Below are positions 14,130-21,325 of a stretch of DNA of 21,325 nucleotides, piece after piece. The DNA is from RGIG5612 sp045599965. Lineage in GTDB: Bacteria > Bacillota > Clostridia > Lachnospirales > Lachnospiraceae. Below the pieces are notes generated by a model, which saw only the letters and a list, made by a program, of their open reading frames with translations, made no database searches and was not told the origin of the DNA. Where the stretch lies: contig JAZRXA010000068.1 of NCBI GenBank assembly GCA_045599965.1, forward strand, positions 1 to 21,325, written 5' to 3'. Every line of letters starts with the position of its first letter. The first letter of the stretch is position 1. Position numbers and translations under genes: made by a program.

Positions 14130-15674
14130 CTAAAATTGGAAATATATAAATGCTTGATAAGAGCCTGTGAAAGCAAATGCAATCGCAATAATTAAAAGTA
14201 TTGCATAGATAATAGGCTTTGCAATTTTAAGTGCGACTTCGCCTTTGCCCTTATTAAGCCAAGTTTTAAGTTTTGGAACAATTGGGAAACAAAATACCAG
14301 GCCAATAATAAACGCTACTGCTAACTGCTTCCAATAAAATCCTGTAAGTGTACTAGTAAAGTTGTTGCCGTTTAATCCGAACATATCGCCAAAGAATTTC
14401 GCAAAGCCATTAACTCCTTCGCTGCGGAACATGAGCTGGCCGAAAATCAAAACGACAAAGAAATATATGTGTGAGAATATTTTATGTGAAATTGTTTCTG
14501 GTTGTTTTTTTAGTCCCAGTCTTTTTCTTCTTTTCTTTTTATAGCTTTCTACCAAGCGTTCTGCGGCGATAAAAACAAAATAGTAAAGGCCGTAGAGTAA
14601 GAAGTTCCAACCTGTTCCGTGCCATATTCCGGCAAACAACCAAACGCCTAAGAGCGCTAAAATATCGCAACCCATAATTGCTATATTTTTGTTTTGGCAG
14701 GCTCTAAAGATTGGCGTGTATAAATAATTTTTCATCCATGTGCCGAGCGTTATATGCCATCTCGACCAATATTCAACTATTGATTTTGAAATATATGGAT
14801 AATTGAAGTTTTCAGGTGTTTCAAATCCGAGCATGTTTCCGATTCCGATTGCGATGTCACAATATCCTGCAAAATCGTAATAAAGTTGAACAAGATACCC
14901 TAGGATTCCCATCCATGCAAGAAGAACTGTGCGCTCATCTCCCATCAGAAAAATCTTATCTACAACAACTCCAACCGTGTCAGCAATAACCAGCTTCTTA
15001 AAAAGGCCAATTACAACTCGTTCTACACCATCAAAGAATTTTTCTTTATTGAAAGGTCTTTCGCCTAATTGCTTTGCGAAATCGTTGTACTTACTAATCG
15101 GTCCCATAACAACTTGTGGGAAGAATGAAATATAAAGAGCAACATCCAAAATATTTTTTTGTTTTGGAACAACGCCCCAATAAACATCAAGGCAAAATGA
15201 AATTGTTCTAAATGTGTAGAATGAAATTCCTAATGGTTGAATAATTTTTGGCAAAGTAATTCCCGCGCCGAAAATGGCATTAATATTTTCAAGTGTGAAA
15301 ACATAATATTTATAATAGAAGAGAAGTCCGAAATTCCAAACAAGCATAATCAAAAGCAAAATTAATTTTATTGCTTTTGATTTATATTCTCTTGCAAGCA
15401 GCAAACCGAAAGCATAGTTAAGAGCGATGTTAAAAATCAACATCAAAACCATGCGTGGTTCGCCCATCGCATAAAAGATAAGCGACATGACAATTAAAAA
15501 TACATTCCGTGCGCGTCCCTTAAAAATATAATATCCGCCAATCGTTACTGGCAAAAATATAAATATGAAAAAGAGCGACGTAAATGCTAGCGGGCTTCGA
15601 AAAATTTCAAAGCTGTTTAAAAACTGCCACGCATTCGCTATAAAGTTTGTGTTTGCCAAAAATATTTCGCTCAA
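14130..15674 (-). CDS. MBOAT family membrane O-acyltransferase (AlgI/DltB-like)
   Basis: The 514-residue polytopic protein has about ten or more membrane helices. The MBOAT hallmarks are PLGISFYTFRTISF (147-160), QVVMGPISKY (187-196), YDFAGYCDIAIG (266-277), EYWSRWHITL with His307, and IWHGTGWNFLLYG with the invariant catalytic His352. It should move an acyl group from the cytosolic carrier protein across the membrane to the outside. The start is uncertain: the frame has no ATG before residue 63, and the first candidate is a TTG at 15674 directly after the nitroreductase stop with no Shine-Dalgarno sequence. Translational coupling would explain this. The first ~25 residues may not all be translated. 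Confidence 0.87.
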   Translation of the reverse strand: MSEIFLANTNFIANAWQFLNSFEIFRSPLAFTSLFFIFIFLPVTIGGYYIFKGRARNVFLIVMSLIFYAMGEPRMVLMLIFNIALNYAFGLLLAREYKSKAIKLILLLIMLVWNFGLLFYYKYYVFTLENINAIFGAGITLPKIIQPLGISFYTFRTISFCLDVYWGVVPKQKNILDVALYISFFPQVVMGPISKYNDFAKQLGERPFNKEKFFDGVERVVIGLFKKLVIADTVGVVVDKIFLMGDERTVLLAWMGILGYLVQLYYDFAGYCDIAIGIGNMLGFETPENFNYPYISKSIVEYWSRWHITLGTWMKNYLYTPIFRACQNKNIAIMGCDILALLGVWLFAGIWHGTGWNFLLYGLYYFVFIAAERLVESYKKKRRKRLGLKKQPETISHKIFSHIYFFVVLIFGQLMFRSEGVNGFAKFFGDMFGLNGNNFTSTLTGFYWKQLAVAFIIGLVFCFPIVPKLKTWLNKGKGEVALKIAKPIIYAILLIIAIAFAFTGSYQAFIYFQF

Positions 15675-16235
15675 TTATTCAATCCAGGTCTCTACATTTT
15701 CTACTCTAGGAGGACGAACGCTTGGGATAACTTCTGGGTAACCTAAAACGAGAGTGCCCCTAACTTCGTAGCCTTCAGGTACGAAGATTTCTTTATACTT
15801 TAATGTCTCAGGCTCTGTGAATACGTCTTGAGAATATACTGTAAGCCATGTTGCGCTTAGTCCTAACGACTGCGCTGCATTCATAATATTGCCAGCTGCA
15901 AGATATGGTCCAGCTAGCGGCCAAGGAACATCTGTCCTTCCTGAAATCATTATAACTACAGGCGCGCCAAAAAAGTCAGCTGGGAAAGGCCATGTTGCGC
16001 CCTTAGGTGCAAGCTTCTTAAAATCTTCTGGCTCTTTGCTAACTGCTTTAAGCAAGGTTTCTTTTCCTTCTTTGCTAGTAATAACAGTGAAATGCCACGG
16101 CTGCATGTTATGGCCACTTGGCGCGTACTTAGCAGCTTCTAAGACAGCTTCTATTTTTTCTTTTTCAACAGGTGTGTCCTTAAATTTTCTGCAGCTAAAT
16201 CTTTGCTTCATGTTTTTAATTACTTCATTTTCCAT
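15675..16235 (-). CDS. Nitroreductase family FMN oxidoreductase
   Basis: The ATG at 16235 has AGGAG 8 bases upstream; a GTG two codons earlier would sit only 2 bases from it and is less likely. The 186-residue product carries the family's FMN motif RFSCRKFKDTPV near the start, APSGHNMQPWHF and GNIMNAAQSLGLSATWL, and ends with VLGYP. It is a soluble NAD(P)H-dependent FMN enzyme of unknown natural substrate, probably a homodimer. It sits 32 bases after the MATE gene and its stop abuts the MBOAT start, so it looks part of the same transcript, though no chemical link to the acylation genes is evident. Confidence 0.87.
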   Translation of the reverse strand: MENEVIKNMKQRFSCRKFKDTPVEKEKIEAVLEAAKYAPSGHNMQPWHFTVITSKEGKETLLKAVSKEPEDFKKLAPKGATWPFPADFFGAPVVIMISGRTDVPWPLAGPYLAAGNIMNAAQSLGLSATWLTVYSQDVFTEPETLKYKEIFVPEGYEVRGTLVLGYPEVIPSVRPPRVENVETWIE

Positions 16236-16267
16236 TTTCACTTCTCCTTTTTTTGAAAAATTTCAGT

Positions 16268-17620
16268 TTACATAAATCTAGCCTTAACTTTTTTGATGTC
16301 GATTAAATATATAATTAAGATTGCGATGTCGCATATTAGCCAACTAATAGGGTAAGCCCAGCATAACATCGAATAAGTATTAACTGCTGCGAAGGCTGTG
16401 TAAATCCAAAGTATTCTTATTCCGCAAACACTAAATATTGTAAAAATAACTGGAAGCACTGTGTAACCGTAAACTCTTAGCGTTCCAGAAAGTGTTGTGT
16501 TAACTATATTTAAGAAAACAGTTGAACCAATTATTAACAATCTTGTTACGCCTAAACTTATTACTTCTGGATCATCTGTATAAAGTCCTAAGAAAAATCT
16601 TGGAAAGATTATTATAATTACTGCCACTATTATTGCTGCTATTGCACCTAGCGCCATTGCAACTTTCGTTATCTTTTTACAACGCTTAAAGTTTCCCGCT
16701 CCATAATTTTGACCAACGAAACTAGTTGCCGCTTGGGAGAATGCATCAACAATAAAGAAGATATATAAGTCGTAGTACATAGCCGCTGTATTTCCTGCGA
16801 CTGTTAAACTTCCCAAATCATTAAGAGCCGACATAATAAATAGATTTGATATTGCGAAGATTGTTGATTGCACGCCCGCTGGAATGCCAACTTTTATTGT
16901 CTGTTTTAAAATTGCAAAATTAATTTTTAATTTCTTAAATTCTAATTTGGTTTCGTCCTCAGTCTTCGCCAAAATTATGTAAAGAATTATTGCGCTAACT
17001 ATGTTTGAAATTACAGTCGCAATAGCAACGCCTTCTACGCTCATTGCGCAAGCTGCAACAAAGAAAAAATTAAGTCCAATATTAAGAAGTCCAGCTATTA
17101 TTAATACGATAAGTGGAGTCCTTGTATCGCCCTTGCTTCTAAAGATAGCATTTTCAAAGTTGTAGAGCATGATAAAAGGCATGCCTGCAAAATATATTTT
17201 TAGATACAGCGTTGCCACATCTATAATGTCGTCTTGAGTTTTTAATAAAACGAGAAATGGCCTAGCAAGTATGAATCCTACTATGCCAACAAAAATTCCA
17301 ACGATAAATGAAATAAGGATTGCTGTGTGAGTAGTTTTGGATGCTTCTTCTTTTTTGCCTGCACCCAAGTAAGTTGCAAGCACAACATTTGCGCCAATAC
17401 TTAGTCCAACAAACAAATTTATTAGTATATTAATAATTGGCGTATTAACTCCAACCGCCGCAATTGCAAGGTTACCATAATAATGACCTACAACCGCAAC
17501 ATCTGCCGAGTTAAAAAGTTGCTGCAAAATACTCGTTGCTGCGAGTGGCAACGCAAACAAAATAATCTTATCCCATATGCTTCCATTAAGCATATCCATT
17601 GGTTTTTTCGTCTTTGTCAT
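16268..17620 (-). CDS. MATE family multidrug/metabolite efflux transporter
   Basis: The 450-residue protein has about 12 membrane helices in two homologous halves. The first half starts PLAATSILQQLFNSADVAVVG and contains GLSIGANVVLATYLGAG. The second includes GIPAGVQSTIFAISN and SFVGQNYGAGN, the characteristic MATE repeat of the N-half motif. It exports cationic drugs or metabolites in exchange for Na+ or H+; the true substrate is unknown. No clear Shine-Dalgarno sequence precedes the ATG at 17620. It follows a terminator, so it should start a new transcription unit, and it may be co-transcribed with the nitroreductase and acylation genes because no terminator separates them. Confidence 0.92.
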   Translation of the reverse strand: MTKTKKPMDMLNGSIWDKIILFALPLAATSILQQLFNSADVAVVGHYYGNLAIAAVGVNTPIINILINLFVGLSIGANVVLATYLGAGKKEEASKTTHTAILISFIVGIFVGIVGFILARPFLVLLKTQDDIIDVATLYLKIYFAGMPFIMLYNFENAIFRSKGDTRTPLIVLIIAGLLNIGLNFFFVAACAMSVEGVAIATVISNIVSAIILYIILAKTEDETKLEFKKLKINFAILKQTIKVGIPAGVQSTIFAISNLFIMSALNDLGSLTVAGNTAAMYYDLYIFFIVDAFSQAATSFVGQNYGAGNFKRCKKITKVAMALGAIAAIIVAVIIIIFPRFFLGLYTDDPEVISLGVTRLLIIGSTVFLNIVNTTLSGTLRVYGYTVLPVIFTIFSVCGIRILWIYTAFAAVNTYSMLCWAYPISWLICDIAILIIYLIDIKKVKARFM

Positions 17621-17650
17621 AACTACTATATTTTACAACATTTACATTGA

Positions 17651-17683
17651 TAAAAAAAGGAGCCTGCGTCTAACAAGCTCCTT
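17651..17683 (-). terminator. Terminator of the PP2C phosphatase gene
   Basis: Read on the minus strand, AAGGAGC (17677-17683) pairs with GCTCCTT (17657-17663) and is followed by a run of T. It is downstream of the phosphatase stop and just before the MATE gene. Confidence 0.8.
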
Positions 17684-17719
17684 AAAAATATATAATTGAT
17701 TTTACTCAAATGGACATTT

Positions 17720-19180
17720 TCAGGTTATCTTCATTGCCATTATCGTGATATCATCAAATTGTTCAGCATCTCCAACGAAAGCATCAATGTCATCTTTAAG
17801 TTTTGTAAGATGCTCTTCAACGCTATCACCTTGTACTGATGCAAGGCATTTAAGCAAACGATTATTTCCGTATAGGTGATTCTCAGCATCCGTAGCTTCC
17901 GTTACACCGTCTGTATAGAAGAACATTTCGTCGCCCTTATTAAGTTTAAGTGTTTCTTCCTTATATTGATATCCCTCAAATCCGGCAAGGACAAATCCGC
18001 ACCTTTGATCAATGAATTTTGGCTCTTGGCCATCGCACATCAATACCGGCGGATTATGACCAGCATTAACGAATGTAAGAATTTCTGATTCAGTATCATA
18101 AACACCTGCCCAACATGTAACGAATAAGCCTGCCTCATTATTTTCGCAAAGTTGTGTGTTCGCATTCATTAATGCTTGCTGAGGTGAAAGGCCAAGTTGA
18201 AGTTGGTTCTTAAGTACAGTTTTTGAAATTGTCATAAACAAAGCCGCTCCAACACCTTTTCCAGAAACGTCGGCAATTACAATACCAACATGTGTTTTAT
18301 CGATAACAAAGTAATCATAAAAGTCTCCGCCGACCTCTTTAGCCGGGTGATACTTTGCATGTAACTCGATGTCTTCATGTCCCGGGAAAGCTGGGAAGAT
18401 GCAAGGAAGCATGCTTGTTTGAATTTGAGTTGCGAGATTTAATTCTGTTTCAATACGAGATGATTTACTTACTGTCTCAGATTGCATTTGAATCATTCTC
18501 TTTCCACGGCTTGCTACAAAATAACAGCTTACAGAAAGTGATAAGAATACAAGTGCACGTGGTAAGAAATCGTTTATAAAAAGTTTCTTTGTATAGTCAG
18601 CACGAGTAAATGAATCCATTGCAATTATTGCATCACGAAGTGTCTGGTTTGCACCAATGCTTAATGTTGCTCCTGGAAGTTTTAATACGTTTAAGTTTAC
18701 AATTCCGAAGAACCCACTAAACAAGCAAGAAATAACAAAAATTATAATCGCGAAAATCGCAACCCACTTAGTATATTTCTCATCAAAATATCTTGTACTA
18801 ACTACTATAGGAAATGCCATAACCAATGTAACGTTATGGGATAGTGTTGCCATAAGAACGGCGCAAACTAGAACAAGCCCGATCATAAGTGGAATCTTTA
18901 GCCATTTCTTTGCGCCAACATAAATTGAATTGATTATTGTAATAGGAGCTTCAATAATAGCGGCGATAAGAACGCCCCATCTCATGATTTCCTTGTCAGC
19001 TGTGAAAATACCAACTTCATTTAATACCAAGCAAAGAACCATAATGGCAAACACAATCATCATAGTAGTTCCTACCATTACGTTAGCAGTTATCTCGTTT
19101 GCAAGCATTGCATCGCCTTTATTTAATGCATCTGTAACTGCTGCTTGCATTTTTTTCTTAGCGCTTTTTCCTCCTGGCAT
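17720..19180 (-). CDS. Membrane-anchored SpoIIE/RsbU-type PP2C serine phosphatase
   Basis: The 486-residue protein has a cytosolic N-terminal segment of about 35 residues and about six membrane helices between 38 and 225. A signalling helix with the typical LATQIQTSMLP (249-259) follows, then a PP2C (SpoIIE-type) phosphatase domain at about 270-486. Metal-binding motifs are intact: GGDFYDY (Asp286), IADVSGKG (Asp304), TDGVTEA (Asp424) and FDDIT (Asp477). NAGHNPPVL (372-380) is the family signature. Such proteins dephosphorylate STAS-domain anti-anti-sigma factors or similar targets in response to a membrane signal; no STAS protein or anti-sigma kinase is in the window. GGGAGGG precedes the ATG. 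It lies 54 bases after the GNAT-like gene in the same direction. Confidence 0.9.
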   Translation of the reverse strand: MPGGKSAKKKMQAAVTDALNKGDAMLANEITANVMVGTTMMIVFAIMVLCLVLNEVGIFTADKEIMRWGVLIAAIIEAPITIINSIYVGAKKWLKIPLMIGLVLVCAVLMATLSHNVTLVMAFPIVVSTRYFDEKYTKWVAIFAIIIFVISCLFSGFFGIVNLNVLKLPGATLSIGANQTLRDAIIAMDSFTRADYTKKLFINDFLPRALVFLSLSVSCYFVASRGKRMIQMQSETVSKSSRIETELNLATQIQTSMLPCIFPAFPGHEDIELHAKYHPAKEVGGDFYDYFVIDKTHVGIVIADVSGKGVGAALFMTISKTVLKNQLQLGLSPQQALMNANTQLCENNEAGLFVTCWAGVYDTESEILTFVNAGHNPPVLMCDGQEPKFIDQRCGFVLAGFEGYQYKEETLKLNKGDEMFFYTDGVTEATDAENHLYGNNRLLKCLASVQGDSVEEHLTKLKDDIDAFVGDAEQFDDITIMAMKIT

Positions 19181-19234
19181 AATTTTCCCTCCCTAATATT
19201 TACTAGTAGAATTTTATTCAAATATTATTAATTA

Positions 19235-20356
19235 CTAAATTGATTTCACGTACGAACGACGGCGCTTATGTTCATAAGAATTAAAACGCTTCCAAAGATT
19301 TCTTATTGCATAATTGTCTTCAAGATTAAGGTTCGTTTCTGCATACTTTGTGTATCCATTATTAAGCATCTTCGCAATATCATTCGCAAAAATTGCACTA
19401 ATGCCACGATTTAGATATTCTGGCTCAACTGCAATTAGCGCAAAATCTATAACTTCTGGACGCCTCATAGACTTTAATAATTTGACAAGTGCTCGCGGCG
19501 AAAGGTGTCCGCCAGAAATTTGCATAGCCTTTGCAATAGAAGGAATGCAAAATCCCATAGCAACCGCATGATCATTTTCGTCAAGAACAATCGCGATATG
19601 ATCTATATCTGTAACGAGCTTAAAGTTTTCTATTGTCATTTTCTTCATGCCATCCGTAAAAGGAACAGTGCCATAAAGTTTTTCATAGCCTTGATCAATA
19701 AGTCTAAAGAAATCATCACAATATTTTTTTGCAAAGTCAGACATATTTTTTGCTTCACCGAAACGAAGCCCGTAGCGTTTGCAAATAAGCTCTGACATTT
19801 TTTCTAGTTCTTTTGCGCTTTCCTCATCAGGCGCAAAAACTTTGCTTTCAACCCAATCAACTTCTTTTTGATATCCACAGTTTTCTATAAGTTTGCCATA
19901 ATACTCCGCATTATATTGTTCTTCAAAAGTAGCAAGTTCGTCAAAGCCTTCTACTAAAAGACCTTCTCTTTCAAGATCCGAAAAGCCTAAAGGTCCGCAA
20001 ACTGTGTCCATTCCTTTTTCTTTTGCCCATGTTTCGACAGCCTTAAAGAGCGCATCAGCAACTTCTTGGTCATCAATTGAATCAAAACGCGTAAATCTAA
20101 CTCGCTTTTCATTCATTTTTTCGTTGCTGGCTTTTTGCAATATTCCAGAAATACGGCCTACCTGCTTTCCGTCTCTATAAGCATTAAAATAAACTGCTTC
20201 ACATGTATCGTAATAAACGTAGTCTTTGCGGAAAATTTTAACTTCGTCGATATAAAGCGGTGGAACAAAACAAGAATTCCCCTTATATAACTTTATAGGG
20301 AATTTCAAGAAGTCTCGTTGTTCTTTTTTTGTTTTTACTTCTCTTACTTCTATCAT
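19235..20356 (-). CDS. GNAT-fold acyltransferase-like protein of unknown substrate
   Basis: The 373-residue protein opens with FLKFPIKLYKGNSCFVPPLY, an opening shared by a widespread family annotated as GNAT or hypothetical. The pattern GRISGI and the segment GPLGFSDLEREGLLVEG fit acyl-CoA-binding GNAT strands, and the C-terminal half (DFALIAVEPEYLNRGISAIFAND) resembles motif A/B of an N-acetyltransferase. There is no signal peptide or membrane helix, so it is cytosolic. GGAG lies 6 bases before the ATG. It is upstream of the phosphatase gene with a 54-base gap and no terminator, so the two may form an operon. The acceptor cannot be told from sequence. Confidence 0.6.
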   Translation of the reverse strand: MIEVREVKTKKEQRDFLKFPIKLYKGNSCFVPPLYIDEVKIFRKDYVYYDTCEAVYFNAYRDGKQVGRISGILQKASNEKMNEKRVRFTRFDSIDDQEVADALFKAVETWAKEKGMDTVCGPLGFSDLEREGLLVEGFDELATFEEQYNAEYYGKLIENCGYQKEVDWVESKVFAPDEESAKELEKMSELICKRYGLRFGEAKNMSDFAKKYCDDFFRLIDQGYEKLYGTVPFTDGMKKMTIENFKLVTDIDHIAIVLDENDHAVAMGFCIPSIAKAMQISGGHLSPRALVKLLKSMRRPEVIDFALIAVEPEYLNRGISAIFANDIAKMLNNGYTKYAETNLNLEDNYAIRNLWKRFNSYEHKRRRSYVKSI

Positions 20357-20447
20357 AGAATCTCCTTATTGGGGATTATTTTATATGTTTAAGCTTTTTT
20401 CTATTTTATCAAAAAAACATTAATAAATAAACCAAAAATGAAAGATT

Positions 20448-20537
20448 GAGCTCTTTTGGGCAGTGGATTTATTACTATCTCCCATTGCGTCGCCTACCGG
20501 CGCCGCTTCGCTGGCTAACGCCAGCTCCATATATGAG
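20448..20537 (+). repeat. Module A copy 2 (hairpin 1 collapsed)
   Basis: Matches 380-515 from GCTCTTTTGG to CTCCATATATGA, but most of hairpin 1 is deleted: GGGCAGTGGATTTATTAC runs straight into CTCCCATTGCGTCGCC. Hairpin 2 is CGCC-TACC-GGCG. Hairpin 3 is GCTGGC-TAAC-GCCAGC, paired by different bases than in copy 1. The outer CAAATTAAGAATTTG end is missing. Confidence 0.75.
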
Positions 20538-20565
20538 ACCAAAATAAAATGATTTGATAAAATTA

Positions 20566-20754
20566 CCGAAAAAGGGGCCATTGGTACCCGAAACAACATA
20601 TTTTTTAAGTAAAATTATCAAATTTATTTATTGTAAGAACTTGTTGGAAAAATATGGAAACAAAAAACCTTGATTTTTCAAGGTTTTTAAGCTTTTGTAA
20701 AACACATCAAAATTTTTCACAACGCTTATTGGGTACCAATGGCCCCTTTTTCGG
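20566..20754 (+). mobile_element. MITE copy 1 (189 bp, 24-bp TIRs, TA flanks)
   Basis: Perfect 24-bp terminal inverted repeats at 20566-20589 and 20731-20754, starting CCGAAAAAGGGGCCATTGG. TA dinucleotides flank both ends (564-565 and 755-756 of the 20-kb block), as expected for IS630/Tc1-mariner-type target duplication. There is no ORF. The centre contains a terminator-like hairpin (AAACCTTGA / TCAAGGTTT, about 20664-20688). An inverted homologue lies at 20931-21119. Confidence 0.82.
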
Positions 20755-20780
20755 TAAAAAAATTTTTTTAAAATTTATAA

Positions 20781-20889
20781 ACTAAGGTGGCGTTCGAAAG
20801 AACATGTACTGTCATTCAAAGTCCGCCACCGTAAATAGCGAAGCAAGGTGCGCGCCCATCTTTAGCGCTGGCACCGCTAGCTTCGCGTT
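20781..20889 (+). repeat. Module B copy 2
   Basis: 109 bp aligned without length change to 530-638. Outer stem GGTGGC/GCCACC and the GAAA loop (GTTC-GAAA-GAAC) are kept. Distal hairpin: GCGAAGC (20838-20844) with GCTTCGC (20880-20886), GGTGC (20847-20851) with GCACC (20871-20875), and inner GCGC (20852-20855) with GCGC (20865-20868). Distal stem bases differ from copy 1 yet still pair. Confidence 0.8.
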
Positions 20890-20930
20890 TCAATAATAAA
20901 ATACAAACCTATTTTAAAAAAATATTTTTA

Positions 20931-21119
20931 CCGAAAAAGGCACCATTGGTACCCAAAAAGCGTTGTAAAATATTTTGATATATTTTACAAAAGTTTAAAA
21001 ACCTTGATAAATCAAGGTTTTTTGTTTCCATATTTTTCCAACAAGTTCTCATAATGAATTAATTTAATGGATTTACTTAAAAAATATATAGTTTCGGGTA
21101 CCAATGGTGCCTTTTTCGG
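20931..21119 (-). mobile_element. MITE copy 2 (189 bp, inverted)
   Basis: Same length as copy 1 and opposite in orientation, with perfect 24-bp TIRs at 20931-20954 and 21096-21119 and TA on both flanks. The TIRs read CCGAAAAAGGCACCATTGG, differing from copy 1 at two positions, with the matching change at both ends of each element. The inner AACCTTGAT/ATCAAGGTT hairpin (about 20999-21019) is kept. No coding sequence; a 60-codon frame across it is spurious. Confidence 0.82.
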
Positions 21120-21148
21120 TAATTTTATCAAAACATTTTATTTTGGAT

Positions 21149-21298
21149 TAATATATGGAGCCGGTGGTCACACCGGCGAAGCGGTCGACTTTAGTCGGAC
21201 GCAATGGGACATAGTAGTAGAGGTTGTGGGGCTTGTGGATTATCTTTGATCATCCACAAACCCACAACCAAAAGAGTTCGATAAATTCTTAATTTATT
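21149..21298 (-). repeat. Module A copy 3 (inverted, complete)
   Basis: Reverse-complement match to 362-515. Hairpin 1 is at 21222-21269: GGTTGTGGG pairs with CCCACAACC and TTGTGGAT with ATCCACAA. Hairpin 2 is CGAC-TAAA-GTCG; hairpin 3 is GCCGGTG/CACCGGC. The linker CTACTACTATGTCCCATTGC is identical to copy 1. It ends with AAATTCTTAATTT, the outer end also seen at 840-855. Confidence 0.78.
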
Positions 21299-21325
21299 GG
21301 GGGCATAGTAAAAGGCCGGGGATTT

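Larger units (their letters stand above)
20448..21298. repeat. Large inverted-repeat locus: A - MITE - B - inverted MITE - inverted A
   Basis: The arms run from about 20448 to 20780 and from about 20905 to 21298 in opposite orientation. Homology continues across module A, a 30-base AT-rich joint (AAAATAAAATG, TTTGATAAAATTA on both arms), the MITE, and about 20 bases beyond it. The non-palindromic centre of about 120 bases is module B copy 2. The gene-free 969 bases from 20357 to the window end are explained almost wholly by this structure plus the promoter region of the GNAT-like gene. Confidence 0.7.

Noticed and set aside
15889..16275. 128-codon plus-strand frame opposite the nitroreductase gene
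   Set aside because: It is an antisense shadow of a clearly conserved enzyme, without a start signal.
21067..21249. 60-codon open frame across MITE copy 2 and module A copy 3
   Set aside because: It is a translation of inverted-repeat DNA, has no ribosome binding site, and its sequence is explained by the repeats.

Overview
The window is AT-rich, gene-dense and full of AGGAGG-type ribosome binding sites. Its gene content (NHLM-type peptide exporter, DHHW/MBOAT acyltransferase pair, MATE pump, RsbU/SpoIIE-like phosphatase) suggests a Gram-positive Clostridia genome, probably Lachnospiraceae-like. That placement is inference from gene types and base composition, not from a marker gene.

Left part (1-7.1 kb): the tail of a DUF4097 protein and its terminator are followed by a 500-bp gene-free block of structured repeats. 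Next come a ThiF/MoeB/HesA-like E1 enzyme gene whose promoter predicts a leaderless mRNA, and a small secreted-peptide precursor with a double-glycine leader. Convergent to the precursor is a three-gene NHLM-type export operon: a very short HlyD-like adaptor, a C39 peptidase-permease-ATPase, and a second permease-ATPase. Together they form a compact peptide secretion locus with no obvious dedicated maturase in view.

Middle (7.1-10.8 kb): a flavodoxin-like protein with extra cysteines and a C-terminal zinc ribbon, divergent from a homocysteine S-methyltransferase; then a SHOCT/TM2 membrane protein and a DUF2974-type alpha/beta hydrolase. Two identical 66-bp hairpin repeats separate the hydrolase from the next operon.

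Right part (10.9-20.4 kb, all minus strand): MATE transporter, nitroreductase, MBOAT O-acyltransferase, DHHW/AlgJ-like SGNH protein, FkbH-like HAD-IIIC protein and an acyl carrier protein are tightly packed and probably co-transcribed. The last four look like a dlt operon in which the D-alanine ligase (DltA) is replaced by an FkbH enzyme. FkbH enzymes load glyceryl groups from 1,3-bisphosphoglycerate onto carrier proteins. The best candidate for an undescribed system here is therefore a machine that esterifies a cell-envelope polymer with D-glycerate. Upstream lie a membrane-bound PP2C phosphatase and a GNAT-like protein.

Right end (20.45-21.3 kb): a roughly 850-bp inverted-repeat locus. It contains two opposed 189-bp MITEs with 24-bp terminal inverted repeats flanked by TA, and further copies of the structured repeats found at 354-638. 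Differences between copies fall in matched stem positions, so base pairing (RNA or single-stranded DNA) appears to be under selection.
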